From Sphingomonadales bacterium 32-65-25 (lineage in GTDB: Bacteria; Pseudomonadota; Alphaproteobacteria; Sphingomonadales; Sphingomonadaceae), in the NCBI GenBank assembly GCA_002280855.1, contig NCEU01000003.1:62001-126000 (forward strand): DNA of 64,000 nt. Reading direction: 5' to 3'. Below are positions 43,488-51,960 of the stretch, piece by piece (the first letter of the stretch is position 1; the number at the start of each line of letters is the position of its first letter). The position numbers were made by a program, and so were the translations under genes. The notes beneath the pieces are model-generated. The model was not told the DNA's origin. It saw nothing but the letters and a program-made list of their open reading frames with translations, and ran no database searches.

Positions 43488-45821
43488 ATGATCCGCAGCT
43501 TTTTGATGAGCAGTGCCGCCATTCTGGCCGTGACTGCAGCACCGGCCTTTGCGCAGACCGTTGCCGAAGACAATGAGTCGGTCGAAATCGTCGTCACCGC
43601 GCAAAAGCGCAGTGAGAAGCTGCAGGATATTCCGCTCGCCGTGTCGGTGGTGGGTGCCGATGCGCTGTCCCGTCAGGGCGGCATCAACCTCGAGAACGCC
43701 CAATATCTGGTGCCGTCGCTGAACTTCCGCAAATCCGGCACCTCGATCAACCAGTCGCTCTATATCCGCGGCGTCGGCACGGCCACCTTCAGCCTCGCTG
43801 GCGAACCGTCGATCTCCACCGTGCTGGATGGCGTCGTGCTGGCCCGCGCCGGTGAAGCCTTCTCCGACCTCGTTGACATCGATCGCATTGAAGTGCTGCG
43901 CGGCCCGCAGGGCACGCTGTTCGGCAAGAACGCTTCGGCCGGTGTGGTCAACATCGTTTCCAAGCGCCCCGGTGACACGCTGGCCGGCTATGCCGAAGGC
44001 GCCTGGTTCTTCGGCAACGGCAATGAATATCGCGTGCGCGCCGGCATCGATCTGCCGCTGGCCGAGGGCGTGCGCAGCCGCTGGACCGCCTTCTATGGCA
44101 ACTATGAAGGCAATATCTTCAACGATGCCGCCAATGTGAACCGGCGCGTCAACGGCTATGATCGCTATGGCATCCGCGGCATCATCGAAGCCGATCTGTC
44201 GGAAACGGTGAAGCTCACGGTGATCGGCGACTGGCGCAAGGCCAACGATGATTGCTGCGCCGAAGTGATCGGCACCACGCCCACCGGCGTGGCGGCACTG
44301 GCGCTGGCCGGCATCAACTTCCAGGGCGACGAAACCCGCACTGTGCGGCACAATCTTGTCACCCGCACCGAAGAAGAAAGCTATGGCATCTCGGGCCAGC
44401 TCGATGTCGAAGTCGGCACCCACACGCTGACCTCGATCACCGCCTGGCGCCGTTATGACAATCGCGAAATCCGCGAAGGCGATTGGGTTGGCGGCGCTTT
44501 TGCCGGCCTGGCGCAATTGCACGACGATGGTCCGCAAACCGGCACCACCTTCAGCCAGGAGCTGCGGCTGACCTCGCCCGGTGACCAGGCGCTGACCTAT
44601 GTGCTGGGCGCCTTCTACAGCCGCGCCGATACTGAGCGTACCTTCAGCCGCTTCGTGACGCGTTGCGGCAACGCCCCGACGCCGCTGGCCCTTATCGCCT
44701 GCGGCACGCCAGGCTTCCCGGCGGAAAATGTCAGCGGCACCGCCACCTTCGGTTCCACCTTCGACAACTATGCGCTGTTCGGCCAGGGCACCTATGCCTT
44801 CACCGACAATCTGCGCGCCATTGTCGGCCTGCGCTTCACCAAGGATGATCTGTCGATCTTCCACAGCCGTGTGGCGACGCCCAACATCGCCGGCCTGCCC
44901 GGCATCGCCCGCAACTTCGATGCCGGCGTGTTCGCCACGTCGAGCAACGGCGCCAACAATGGTGATCCCACGGCCACCAACGGCGTGCCGTTCACCACCA
45001 GCACCGATGCCACCAACCTTTCCGGCAAGGTCGGCCTGCAGTATGATTTCAGCGAAGATGTCATGGGCTATGGCACCTACAGCCGCGGCTACAAGGGCCC
45101 GGCCTACAATAACTTCTTCAACCTGAGTGCCAACGGCACCAACATCATCGACGCCGAAATCGCCGATTCGTTCGAAATCGGCCTGAAGAACACCTTGTTC
45201 GGCGGTTCGCTGACCCTGAACTTCGCGGCCTTCTATGCCCAGTATCGCAATTTCCAGGCCAACAACCCGGATCTGATCGCCGGCGTGGTGGTGACCCGCT
45301 TCACCAACGCCGGTGACGTGTCGACCCGCGGCCTGGAAATGGACTTCGTGTGGCGCCCGGCCAAGGATCTGAATCTGGTCGGCGGCCTGGCCTTCACCGA
45401 TGCGCAGGTCGATGCCTTCCGGGCACCGCCGGGCGCGGCGGTGATCCCGGCCGGCACGCCGCTGGGCTTTGCGCCAAAGTGGAAGGGCAGCCTGGGCATG
45501 GATTATCGTTATCGCACCGGTGGCGCGATCGATTTCACTGTGGCCGGCAATGTTTCGACCCAGTCCAGCCAGTTGTCGCTGTTCGATGCCAGCCAGGCGC
45601 TGCGCGATGCCGGCACGATCAAGGGCTACAGCCTGGTTGATCTGCAGTTCGGCATCGTGGACAAGGACGATAAGTTCCGCCTGACCTTCATGATCAAGAA
45701 CCTGTTTGATCAAAGCTTTGCGGCGCAGATCACCAACGGTGGCCCCGGCAATGCCTTCCGTTACCTGATCCCGCGTGAAGCGGATCGCTATTTCGGCCTG
45801 ACTGGCCGGGTGAGCTTCTAA
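43488..45821 (+). CDS. TonB-dependent outer-membrane receptor
   Basis: A 777-residue receptor with a signal peptide (MIRSFLMSSAAILAVTAAPAFAQ). A plug domain begins EIVVTAQKRSEKLQDIPLAVSVV and contains RIEVLRGPQGTLFGKNASAGVVNIVSKRP. A 22-strand barrel follows, ending in an aromatic residue (GLTGRVSF), as required for BAM assembly. Such receptors in sphingomonads import plant-, sugar- or aromatic-derived molecules. No siderophore genes are present, so iron uptake is not favoured. The ribosome site GGGGAG is close to the ATG. The stop codon merges into a composite repeat with a terminator. The upstream gap (43319-43487) shows no operator I can name. Confidence 0.94.
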   Translation: MIRSFLMSSAAILAVTAAPAFAQTVAEDNESVEIVVTAQKRSEKLQDIPLAVSVVGADALSRQGGINLENAQYLVPSLNFRKSGTSINQSLYIRGVGTATFSLAGEPSISTVLDGVVLARAGEAFSDLVDIDRIEVLRGPQGTLFGKNASAGVVNIVSKRPGDTLAGYAEGAWFFGNGNEYRVRAGIDLPLAEGVRSRWTAFYGNYEGNIFNDAANVNRRVNGYDRYGIRGIIEADLSETVKLTVIGDWRKANDDCCAEVIGTTPTGVAALALAGINFQGDETRTVRHNLVTRTEEESYGISGQLDVEVGTHTLTSITAWRRYDNREIREGDWVGGAFAGLAQLHDDGPQTGTTFSQELRLTSPGDQALTYVLGAFYSRADTERTFSRFVTRCGNAPTPLALIACGTPGFPAENVSGTATFGSTFDNYALFGQGTYAFTDNLRAIVGLRFTKDDLSIFHSRVATPNIAGLPGIARNFDAGVFATSSNGANNGDPTATNGVPFTTSTDATNLSGKVGLQYDFSEDVMGYGTYSRGYKGPAYNNFFNLSANGTNIIDAEIADSFEIGLKNTLFGGSLTLNFAAFYAQYRNFQANNPDLIAGVVVTRFTNAGDVSTRGLEMDFVWRPAKDLNLVGGLAFTDAQVDAFRAPPGAAVIPAGTPLGFAPKWKGSLGMDYRYRTGGAIDFTVAGNVSTQSSQLSLFDASQALRDAGTIKGYSLVDLQFGIVDKDDKFRLTFMIKNLFDQSFAAQITNGGPGNAFRYLIPREADRYFGLTGRVSF

Positions 45822-45975
45822 TCGCAGCCGGGCGAGTGAATAGCGCGCAGCGTTATTCACCGTCTCCGGCAAGATCGGATGGCGAACAAAAAAGGGCGGC
45901 CCCAACAGGCCGCCCTTTCTTTGACTTGTCCGACGGCGCGGCTCCGCCACGCTCTTCCTGACTTTCTTCTTTTTC
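45819..45975 (+). repeat. composite 3'-end repeat, copy 1
   Basis: Starting at the TonB receptor stop, the order is ATCGCAGCCGGGCGAGTGAA, a hairpin closing at 45860, TCTCCGGCAAGA, a terminator hairpin (45891-45918), and a GACGGCGCGGCTCCGCCACG segment followed by CTCTTCCTGACTTTCTTC. Copy 2 at 48011-48159, read on the other strand, has the same pieces in the same order and likewise starts at a stop codon. Confidence 0.75.
45891..45918 (+). terminator. Rho-independent terminator of the TonB receptor gene
   Basis: AAAGGGCGGCC and GGCCGCCCTTT form an 11-base perfect stem with the loop CCAACA, followed by CTTTG. An A-run on the other side lets it work in both directions. The convergent metallopeptidase gene ends at 46040. 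Confidence 0.85.
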
Positions 45976-46039
45976 GCCCTAAACAGACTCTGCGGCTCCG
46001 CCACTGGCCGTGCCCGCCAGGCTCAAACTCCGCAGCGCC

Positions 46040-46432
46040 CTACTCTCCCGCGGCGGCCTCGATCGCGTCCATCGCCTCATCGCTCAGCCCGAAATGATGC
46101 CCGACCTCGTGCACGAGCACGTGGGTCACCAGCAGTTCCAGCGTCTCGCCGCTTTCCACCCAGACATCCAGCATGGGGCGGCGATACAGGAAGATCATGT
46201 CCGGCAGCGCGCCCGATGGCACATCGCCTTTCATGCCGACATGGCGGCCCCAGTAAAGACCGAGCAGATCCCACTCCGTCTCCAACTGCATTTCGGCCAT
46301 CACCGTTTCGTCGGGGAAATCCTCCACCTTCAGGATCACGGTGGCGAGGTGGCGGCGGAACTGGTCAGGCAAGCGCTCCACGGCGGCTTGTGCGACCTGT
46401 TCGATATCGGCAAGGGTGGGGGCGATCAACAT
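46040..46432 (-). CDS. small zincin-type metallopeptidase family protein
   Basis: A 130-residue protein of the short bacterial metallopeptidase family (PF06262-like, from memory). Near the C-terminus, [25 protein letters not shown] contains HExxHxxG with a downstream Asp, a metzincin-type zinc site. [14 protein letters not shown] and [16 protein letters not shown] precede it. The frame is open to 46537, but the ATG at 46432 gives the family length. No signal peptide is present, so it acts in the cytosol. Substrates are unknown. It is divergent from phhB, 27 bases away. Confidence 0.85.
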   Translation of the reverse strand: MLIAPTLADIEQVAQAAVERLPDQFRRHLATVILKVEDFPDETVMAEMQLETEWDLLGLYWGRHVGMKGDVPSGALPDMIFLYRRPMLDVWVESGETLELLVTHVLVHEVGHHFGLSDEAMDAIEAAAGE

Positions 46433-46459
46433 GATCCCACCATAGAGAGGAAGCCGGCC

Positions 46460-46744
46460 ATGGTCGAGAAGCTGGATGAGACCGCACGCGCCACGCTCGC
46501 CACAAAATTGCCTGACTGGCAGCCTGAGGGCGAGCATCTGAAGCGCAGCTTCCGCTTCAAGGACTTCAACGAGGCCTGGGGCTTCATGAACCGGGTGGCG
46601 CTGCTAGCCGAAGCACAGGATCATCACCCCGAATGGTTCAATGTTTACAACAAGGTCGATATCGCACTGACCACCCACGATGCCGGCGGGCTTTCGGCGC
46701 GCGACGTGCGCCTGGCCAAGGCGATTGATGCGCTGATCGGCTGA
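46460..46744 (+). CDS. phhB: 4a-hydroxytetrahydrobiopterin dehydratase (pterin carbinolamine dehydratase)
   Basis: A 94-residue enzyme that recycles the pterin cofactor by dehydrating 4a-hydroxytetrahydropterin. The family motif is [23 protein letters not shown], whose paired His residues and later His form the active site. [21 protein letters not shown] is the dimer helix region. The long upstream frame overlaps the divergent peptidase and is not coding. The ATG at 46460 has GAGGAAG ahead of it. No phenylalanine hydroxylase is present in the window, so its partner is elsewhere or it serves in another pterin role. Confidence 0.92.
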   Translation: MVEKLDETARATLATKLPDWQPEGEHLKRSFRFKDFNEAWGFMNRVALLAEAQDHHPEWFNVYNKVDIALTTHDAGGLSARDVRLAKAIDALIG

Positions 46745-46756
46745 TCCGGAATACAA

Positions 46757-46786
46757 CAGGGGCGGCACCTTGCGGTGCCGCCCCTG
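46757..46786. terminator. bidirectional hairpin between phhB and the DUF1508 gene
   Basis: CAGGGGCGGCACC and its exact complement form a 13-base stem with a TTGC loop between two convergent genes. Neither side has a real U-run, so the stop signal is inferred from position and stability. Confidence 0.65.
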
Positions 46787-46805
46787 CCGTCAGCAATGAT
46801 GCGGA

Positions 46806-46985
46806 TCAAGCTTCCTGTTCGACCGTCGGCGCACCGGGACCGTTCTTCTTGATCGATTCGATGGCGTTCACCGCAGAGGCCTTCGAAGAATAGCCTTGCG
46901 TGGAGAACATCACCTCGCTGTTGTACATGAAGCGCACGCGAAACTCGCCGGCCTTGTCCTTGTAGATTTCGAACTTGTGAGCCAT
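46806..46985 (-). CDS. DUF1508 (YegP-like) small protein
   Basis: A 59-residue protein I translated directly from the minus strand. It begins MAHKFEIYKDKAGEFRVRF, continues to MFSTQGYSSKASAVNAIESI and ends in VEQEA. The FEIYKDxxGEFRxRF and GYSSKxSAxNAIESI blocks are the DUF1508 signature, here as one copy where E. coli YegP has two. The function is unknown. GGAGGAGG lies seven to fourteen bases before the ATG, a strong ribosome site. A SIMPL-domain gene ends 54 bases upstream on the same strand. Confidence 0.88.
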   Translation of the reverse strand: MAHKFEIYKDKAGEFRVRFMYNSEVMFSTQGYSSKASAVNAIESIKKNGPGAPTVEQEA

Positions 46986-47039
46986 TGCGCCCCTCCTCCC
47001 ATTAACCGTTTTTGACGTTAATGCGCTGATTCACCATCG

Positions 47040-47915
47040 TCAACCGGGAGGCAGCAGGCCGTAGATCACGCAGGATTGCGCCGTCAGTTCGCGCAGCGGC
47101 GGCTGCAGCGTGACTTGCAGCGCGTCGGCCCGTTCTTCCAGCGAGGCCGGTGTGGCGCGCTTGGCGCCGGTCACCATGATCGATTGCTCGCTCGCGTCGG
47201 ATGCAGGCGCGGATGCAATCACATCCCGTGCCGGCGGAGCACTGCCATAGCTGGGCCAACCGGCCAGCACCTGCGTCTGGCAAACACGGCCCGATGGATC
47301 GATGATCTTCGCCGGCCCAAGCCGTGCTCCAGCGGCCGCCACGGCGTCGCGCGCCCGCCGGGCGGCATCTTCAACAGCGGATTTCGCCATGGCGGTCTTG
47401 ATGGCATTGCCCGGTTCCAGCCGAAAACCGACGTCGTCGATCTCGGTCGGGGCCGCTGCCACCACTAGCCGATAAGCCCGTTCCAGCGCTGCCATCTCCC
47501 GCACCTCGATCGCCACCGATGCCGAACCGGAATAGCCGCGTATCCGGTCCTCACGTTCGTTGTCGATCAGGTTGCCGTCCTTGTCGCGATACTGATCATA
47601 AAGCGGTGTGGCACCGAACGTGGTTTCCAACTGCACAACACCGGCTCCCAAGGCCCGCAACGCTGCGTCGAGCGCCCGCACTTGCGCAGCCACGGCCGAC
47701 ATGGCCTCGCCGGCGGTCTTCTCAACCTTCTTGAAGCGAGCCCCGATATTGGCGCGGTTGGCCGGCACTTCGGTGCGGACATGGCCCATCGACGCGATCA
47801 CCGGGTCCTTCATCCACCACGGCGCCGGGATGAAGGGCTGGCCGATGGTGGCGGGCGGGGTCTGGGCAAAGGCGGGGGCGGCGAGGAGGACGGCGAGGAG
47901 GAGCACGGGTTTCAT
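47040..47915 (-). CDS. secreted SIMPL (DUF541) domain protein
   Basis: A 291-residue exported protein with a signal peptide (MKPVLLLAVLLAAPAFAQ). The mature part begins with a sphingomonad-type PPATIGQPFIPAPWWMKDP stretch. It then has DUF541 features: MGHVRTEVPANRANIGARFKKVEKTAGEAM, IRGYSGSASVAIEVREM and AAPTEIDDVGFRLEPGNAIKTA. The role is unknown. SIMPL proteins sit in the periplasm or outer membrane. The frame extends to 48065, but it reads through a repeat, and the ATG at 47915 gives the signal peptide. Confidence 0.82.
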   Translation of the reverse strand: MKPVLLLAVLLAAPAFAQTPPATIGQPFIPAPWWMKDPVIASMGHVRTEVPANRANIGARFKKVEKTAGEAMSAVAAQVRALDAALRALGAGVVQLETTFGATPLYDQYRDKDGNLIDNEREDRIRGYSGSASVAIEVREMAALERAYRLVVAAAPTEIDDVGFRLEPGNAIKTAMAKSAVEDAARRARDAVAAAGARLGPAKIIDPSGRVCQTQVLAGWPSYGSAPPARDVIASAPASDASEQSIMVTGAKRATPASLEERADALQVTLQPPLRELTAQSCVIYGLLPPG

Positions 47916-48010
47916 GGCGCTGACTTTGGGACAGAATGTGTTGCGGGATGATGAACGTCGCCTTGGTCGTGCACGGCCAGCGGCAAAGCCGCCGGGTCCG
48001 CTGAAGGGGT

Positions 48011-48159
48011 AAAGAAGGAAGAAGGAAGAAAGAGCGTGGCGGGGCCACGCCGTCAGACGACACAAAAAAGGGCGGCTGGAGAGCCGCCCTTTTCAGTCGT
48101 TGGCCGGTCTTGCCGGAGCCGGCAAATAGCTGCGCTATTTGCGCGCCCAGCTGCGATCA
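48011..48159 (-). repeat. composite 3'-end repeat, copy 2
   Basis: Read on the minus strand from the SDR stop, the pieces are ATCGCAGCTGGGCGCGC, the hairpin GCAAATAGC/GCTATTTGC, GGCTCCGGCAAGA, the terminator at 48066-48093, then a GACGGCGTGGCCCCGCCACG segment and CTCTTTCTTCCTTCTTCC. All parts match copy 1 at 45819-45975 in order and spacing, with differences mostly in loops and stem pairs. Confidence 0.75.
48066..48093 (-). terminator. Rho-independent terminator of the SDR gene
   Basis: AAAAGGGCGGCT and AGCCGCCCTTTT form a perfect 12-base stem with the loop GGAG and A/T runs on both sides. It lies 64 bases beyond the SDR stop on the minus strand and belongs to the composite repeat. Confidence 0.85.
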
Positions 48160-48936
48160 GCGCGGAGCCATCCGGATGCCGCCATCCAAACGGACGTCTT
48201 CGCCGTTGAAATAGGAGTTCCGGCACATCTCCACCGCCAGCGATGCATATTCCTCCGGGCCGCCCAAACGCTTGGGGAACAGCACGGTCGCCGCCAACGC
48301 AGCCTTCACATTGTCCGGCGCGCCTTGCAGCAGCGGCGTGTTGAAGATGCCGGGCAGGATGGTGTTGACGCGAATGCCTTCGCTCGACAGGTCGCGGGCA
48401 ATCGGCAGGGTCATGCCGACAACGCCGCCCTTCGACGCGGAGTAAGCCGCCTGCCCGATCTGGCCGTCTTCTGCGGCGACCGAAGCGGTGTTGACGATGG
48501 CACCGCGTTCACCGTTCTCCATCGGCGGCAGGCTCATCATGCCGGCGGCCGACTTGGCGATGCAGCGGAAGGTACCGACCAGATTGATCTGGATGATGCG
48601 ATCAAAGGCATCGATCGGGAAATGCTTGATGCTGCCGTCTTCCTTGGAACGGCTGGCGGTCTTGATGGCGTTGCCGGTGCCGGCGCAGTTGATCAGGATA
48701 CGCTCCTGGCCGATGGCGGCACGGGCCTTGGCAAAACCGGCATCGACCGATTCATCGTTGGTGACGTTGACGTTGCAGAACACGCCGCCGATTTCGGCCG
48801 CCATGGCTTCGCCCTTCTCGGCGTTCATGTCGAAAATGGCGACCTTGACGCCTTGGCTTGCCAGCAACCGCGCCGTGGCGGCACCCAGGCCCGATGCACC
48901 GCCGGTGACAACCGCCGAACAACCTTCCAGATTCAT
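48157..48936 (-). CDS. SDR family 3-hydroxyacyl-CoA dehydrogenase-like enzyme
   Basis: A 259-residue classical short-chain dehydrogenase. The cofactor motif is VVTGGASGLGAATARLLA with FDMNAEKG following, indicating NAD. INCAGTG and the catalytic Ser, then Tyr-x3-Lys (NTASVAAEDGQIGQAAYSASKGG), are present. NTPLLQGAPDNVKAAL and FPKRLGGPEEYASL near the end resemble HSD17B10/type II 3-hydroxyacyl-CoA dehydrogenases. It could serve the beta-oxidation of a branched acyl-CoA. It stands alone, between the SIMPL protein and a DMT exporter, with its own terminator. Confidence 0.88.
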   Translation of the reverse strand: MNLEGCSAVVTGGASGLGAATARLLASQGVKVAIFDMNAEKGEAMAAEIGGVFCNVNVTNDESVDAGFAKARAAIGQERILINCAGTGNAIKTASRSKEDGSIKHFPIDAFDRIIQINLVGTFRCIAKSAAGMMSLPPMENGERGAIVNTASVAAEDGQIGQAAYSASKGGVVGMTLPIARDLSSEGIRVNTILPGIFNTPLLQGAPDNVKAALAATVLFPKRLGGPEEYASLAVEMCRNSYFNGEDVRLDGGIRMAPR

Positions 48937-49012
48937 GTGAACCTCCCCATGTTTGAAATGTGATGCTCAGCTTATGAGCAGCGCCGCCCCCGCCCGCAAC
49001 CTTTCCAAACAA

Positions 49013-49873
49013 TCAGCCCGCTTTCTTCAACTGCGCTTCGCGCCAGGCCAGATAGATGGTGGAGGACAGGATCAATGCCCCGCCCGCCAGCGTGAGCGCA
49101 TCATAGGTCTCGCCAAACAGCAGGATGCCGGCCGCTGTGATGAGGCCGAACCGCACGAAATCCAGCGGCAGCACGGCCGAAGCTTCGGCCAGCGAGAAGG
49201 CCCGGGTGAGGGTGAGCTGGCCGATAGCCGCAGCCGCGCCAATGCCGGCCAGCAGCGGCCATACGGCCGGCGGCGGTGCAGCCCAAACGAACAGCGCGAC
49301 GCCCAAGCTGGGAATTGTCGTCAGGATGAAGGTCCACGCCGCCACCGCGCGGGCATCATCCACCCCCACTAGGCTGCGCATGGCCACGATTGAGTAACCG
49401 GTGGACACCGCCGACACGATGCCGGCTACGATTCCCGCCGTCAGCGGCAGTTGGCCGGGACGCAGCACCAGCAGCATACCGACAAAGCCCACGGCAAGCG
49501 CCGCGATCCGCCGGGCCCGGATGCGTTCGCCAAGCACCAGCACGGCGCCCAGCGTGCCGAACAGCGGCGCCGTATAGTTGATGGCCAGGGTGGTGGCGAG
49601 CGGCGCATTGGCCACCGCATAGAAGGTGCCCATCGTGGCAATGAAGCCCGACGTGGCGCGGCCAAGGTGCACCTTCATCCGGTCTCGCCGGATCAGGCCG
49701 GGCGTGCCGAGCATCATTGGCACCAGGAAGAGCAAGCCAATGAAATTGCGAAAAAAAACAATCTCAAAACTGTGAAGGTGGCGCGCGGCAAAGCGGATCA
49801 TCACCCACATCGACGCAAAGGCGAAGCAGGAGAGGATAAACCAGAACGGGCCGGAACTTTTTAGGCGCTGCAC
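49013..49873 (-). CDS. EamA/DMT superfamily transporter
   Basis: A 286-residue inner-membrane protein with ten hydrophobic segments in two EamA repeats. The N-terminal half shows ARHLHSFEIVFFRNFIGLLFLVPMM and ALATTLAINYTAPLFGTLGAVLVLGE, the second half DFVRFGLITAAGILLFGETYDALTLAGGALIL. Family members export amino acids or metabolites. The start is a GTG without a good ribosome site, so the first residues are uncertain. It follows the dnaA stop by 39 bases on the same strand. Confidence 0.88.
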   Translation of the reverse strand: MQRLKSSGPFWFILSCFAFASMWVMIRFAARHLHSFEIVFFRNFIGLLFLVPMMLGTPGLIRRDRMKVHLGRATSGFIATMGTFYAVANAPLATTLAINYTAPLFGTLGAVLVLGERIRARRIAALAVGFVGMLLVLRPGQLPLTAGIVAGIVSAVSTGYSIVAMRSLVGVDDARAVAAWTFILTTIPSLGVALFVWAAPPPAVWPLLAGIGAAAAIGQLTLTRAFSLAEASAVLPLDFVRFGLITAAGILLFGETYDALTLAGGALILSSTIYLAWREAQLKKAG

Positions 49874-49912
49874 AACATTGCAGTTAGGCGCTTGGCTGCG
49901 GACTGGGAAGCC

Positions 49913-51310
49913 TCAGCCGTCCAGCAGTCGGGTCAGTGTTGCGACATCGCTATCGATTTCGCGATCGTCAGCGCGCAATTGTTCCACGCGCTTGACCGCG
50001 TGCATCACTGTGGTGTGATCCCGCTTGCCGAACCGGCGGCCGATCTCCGGCAGCGAACGCGGCGTCATTTTCTTGGCCAGATACATAGCGATCTGGCGCG
50101 GCCGCGCGACTTCTCGGGCCCGGCGTTCGGACAGGAGATCGGCAACCTTGAGACCGTAATAATCGGCAACCTTGCGCTGGATCTCATCGATGGTCAGTTT
50201 CTTCTCGTGGGCGCGCAGAAGATCGGCCAGCGTTTCACGGGTGAATTCAAGGCTTACCGGCTTGTTGACCAGCAGGGCGAAGGCCGTGACGCGGTTCAAT
50301 GCGCCTTCCAGTTCACGCACGTTGGCGGTGATCTTGCGGGCGAGGAACTCGATCACGTCATCAGGCACAGCGCAGCGGTTGCCCAGCGTGGCGACCTTGG
50401 CATGCAGGATGTTCAACCGCAGTTCGTAGTCGGCCGGATTGATATCGGCGACAAGACCCCAGGCCATACGCGACAGGATGCGTTCCTGAATGCCTTCCAG
50501 ATTCTGTGGGCTGCGATCGGCGGTAATCACCAGGCGTTTTCCGGCCCCGATGATCTCGTTCATGGTGTGGAAAAATTCTTCCTGGGTCGATTCCTTGCCG
50601 GCAATGAACTGTACGTCGTCGATCATCAACAGATCGACCGAGCGCAGCCGCTGCTTGAAGCTGATCGTGTCTTTGGCCCGCATGGCTGCCATGAACTCGA
50701 CCATGAATTTCTCAGCTGACAGATAGGCGACGCGGGCGCTCGGGTGGTGCGCCAGATAGGCATTGCCGATGGCGTGCATCAGATGGGTCTTACCCAGCCC
50801 GGTGGTGCCATGCAGGAACAGAGGGTTGAAGCCCGGCGCGCCCGGCTCGGCCATGGCCAGAGCAGCATTGTAGGCCAATTCGTTGGACTTGCCGACGATG
50901 AAATTGTCAAAGCTGTAGCGGGCATCGACCGGGAGCGACTGGGCGGCAGCCGGAGCTGCGGCCTTTGTGGCCGACGGTGTCGTCACCATGGCCTGGCCCT
51001 GCTGCACGGCCACACGGCGGAGCGACGGCTGGTGCTGTGACCAATGGCGGCGCAGCAGATCGGCATAATTGCTGGTGACCCAATCAGCGGCAAAGGCCGA
51101 CGGCGCCGCCAGACGCAGTGTGTCACCGTCGCAGCCGACCAGCACCAAAGGCGCCAACCAGGCTTCATAGCTGTGATCACCGGCATCAGCTTTCAGGGCG
51201 GCGCGGACACGCGTCCACACGTCACGATCATTGACGGAAAAGTCGATCGCGCCACCCTGCGGCACTGGCTGAAAGCCAGAAGGCATAACTGATGCAACAG
51301 CGGTCGACAC
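49913..51310 (-). CDS. dnaA: chromosomal replication initiator DnaA
   Basis: A 465-residue AAA+ initiator that binds and melts oriC and loads helicase. Domain I covers about residues 25-95 and a linker 96-130. The ATPase domain has YSFDNFIVGKSNELAYNAA, Walker A GTTGLGKTH and Walker B LMIDDVQFIAGKE. NVRELEGALNRV follows in the lid. The C-terminal DNA-binding domain has GRRFGKRDHTTVMHAVKR. It begins at GTG with GGAAGGTAGGGG upstream. An in-frame ATG eight codons on is an alternative. It follows rpsT across a 688-base gap that carries its promoter region. Confidence 0.98.
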   Translation of the reverse strand: MSTAVASVMPSGFQPVPQGGAIDFSVNDRDVWTRVRAALKADAGDHSYEAWLAPLVLVGCDGDTLRLAAPSAFAADWVTSNYADLLRRHWSQHQPSLRRVAVQQGQAMVTTPSATKAAAPAAAQSLPVDARYSFDNFIVGKSNELAYNAALAMAEPGAPGFNPLFLHGTTGLGKTHLMHAIGNAYLAHHPSARVAYLSAEKFMVEFMAAMRAKDTISFKQRLRSVDLLMIDDVQFIAGKESTQEEFFHTMNEIIGAGKRLVITADRSPQNLEGIQERILSRMAWGLVADINPADYELRLNILHAKVATLGNRCAVPDDVIEFLARKITANVRELEGALNRVTAFALLVNKPVSLEFTRETLADLLRAHEKKLTIDEIQRKVADYYGLKVADLLSERRAREVARPRQIAMYLAKKMTPRSLPEIGRRFGKRDHTTVMHAVKRVEQLRADDREIDSDVATLTRLLDG

Positions 51311-51926
51311 GCACCCCTACCTTCCGCCGTACCCCGGCAATTGACACCATCCTCCGATTCCGGAGGCACACTTTTGTCCTGAACACACGATACCAGCCGG
51401 CCGTCTCCAGCCGGACGCAGTTGCGCCTCTGCGCCTGGACCCAGGCACAGCAAACATCGCATGTTGCGTGATCGGAACGTTTGGCGCTCATCACGCCGGC
51501 CGGCCCAAACCATGCCTCAAATAAGCAGGGCGGGTGCAGCACTGCAAGCGACCAATTTCCATCCACAGCCAAATAAAGCTGTTGACAGCCCATCCGGAGA
51601 CTTACCTTGGAGAGCGCTGCAACTCTTTGGATTTACGTGCCGAATCATTATCGCGTGTGGACACGATCAGGCAGCGATGAGGGCTAAGCGCTTGGATTTT
51701 TTGTGTCAAACCAATGACGCTTTGATGACGTTGCAGGATGCGTCGCAGGGTGCGTTGCAGCGCAGCAATTCGCTTGTGCGACGCAACAGATCACAGCTTG
51801 GTCCACTTTCGGAACCAATACCGGCGGTCAAACACCGCGAATCGGCTGTTCCGGTCACGAATCGCCGGCATCGGACGCGAATCACTGCTGGGCAGGCAGA
51901 CACCAGCGATCAACGATTGCGACACG
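51311..51926. other. non-coding dnaA upstream region
   Basis: This stretch is less GC-rich than its surroundings and no credible gene is visible on either strand. Two degenerate DnaA boxes match TTATCCACA at seven of nine positions: CCATCCACA at 51559-51567 and, inverted, TGTGGACAC at 51656-51664. There is a six-base-stem hairpin at 51352-51367, and short tandem repeats at 51727-51760. I do not see a perfect DnaA box or an AT-rich unwinding tract, so I do not call it oriC. It likely contains the dnaA promoter. Confidence 0.55.
51727..51760. repeat. three tandem 11-12 base repeats upstream of dnaA
   Basis: The units are GACGTTGCAGG, ATGCGTCGCAGG and GTGCGTTGCAG, one after another. An inverse-oriented relative, TGCGACGCAA, follows at 51777-51786. 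The spacing is about one helical turn, which would place bound proteins on one face. No known binding site is recognised. Confidence 0.6.
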
Positions 51927-51928
51927 AA

Positions 51929-51960
51929 AACGGGGCGCCGCCACTTGGCAACGCCCCGTT
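51929..51960 (-). terminator. terminator downstream of rpsT
   Basis: Read on the minus strand, AACGGGGCG and CGCCCCGTT pair around a 14-base loop that has its own GCC/GGC stem. A TTTT run follows. It lies 39 bases after the rpsT stop, the expected place for a Rho-independent terminator. Confidence 0.85.

Noticed and set aside
43458..46004. Open frame of 848 codons antisense to the TonB receptor gene
   Set aside because: It mirrors the receptor, has a His/Gly/Ala-rich composition typical of reverse frames in GC-rich genes, and shows no domain. The receptor frame has a signal peptide, plug and barrel.
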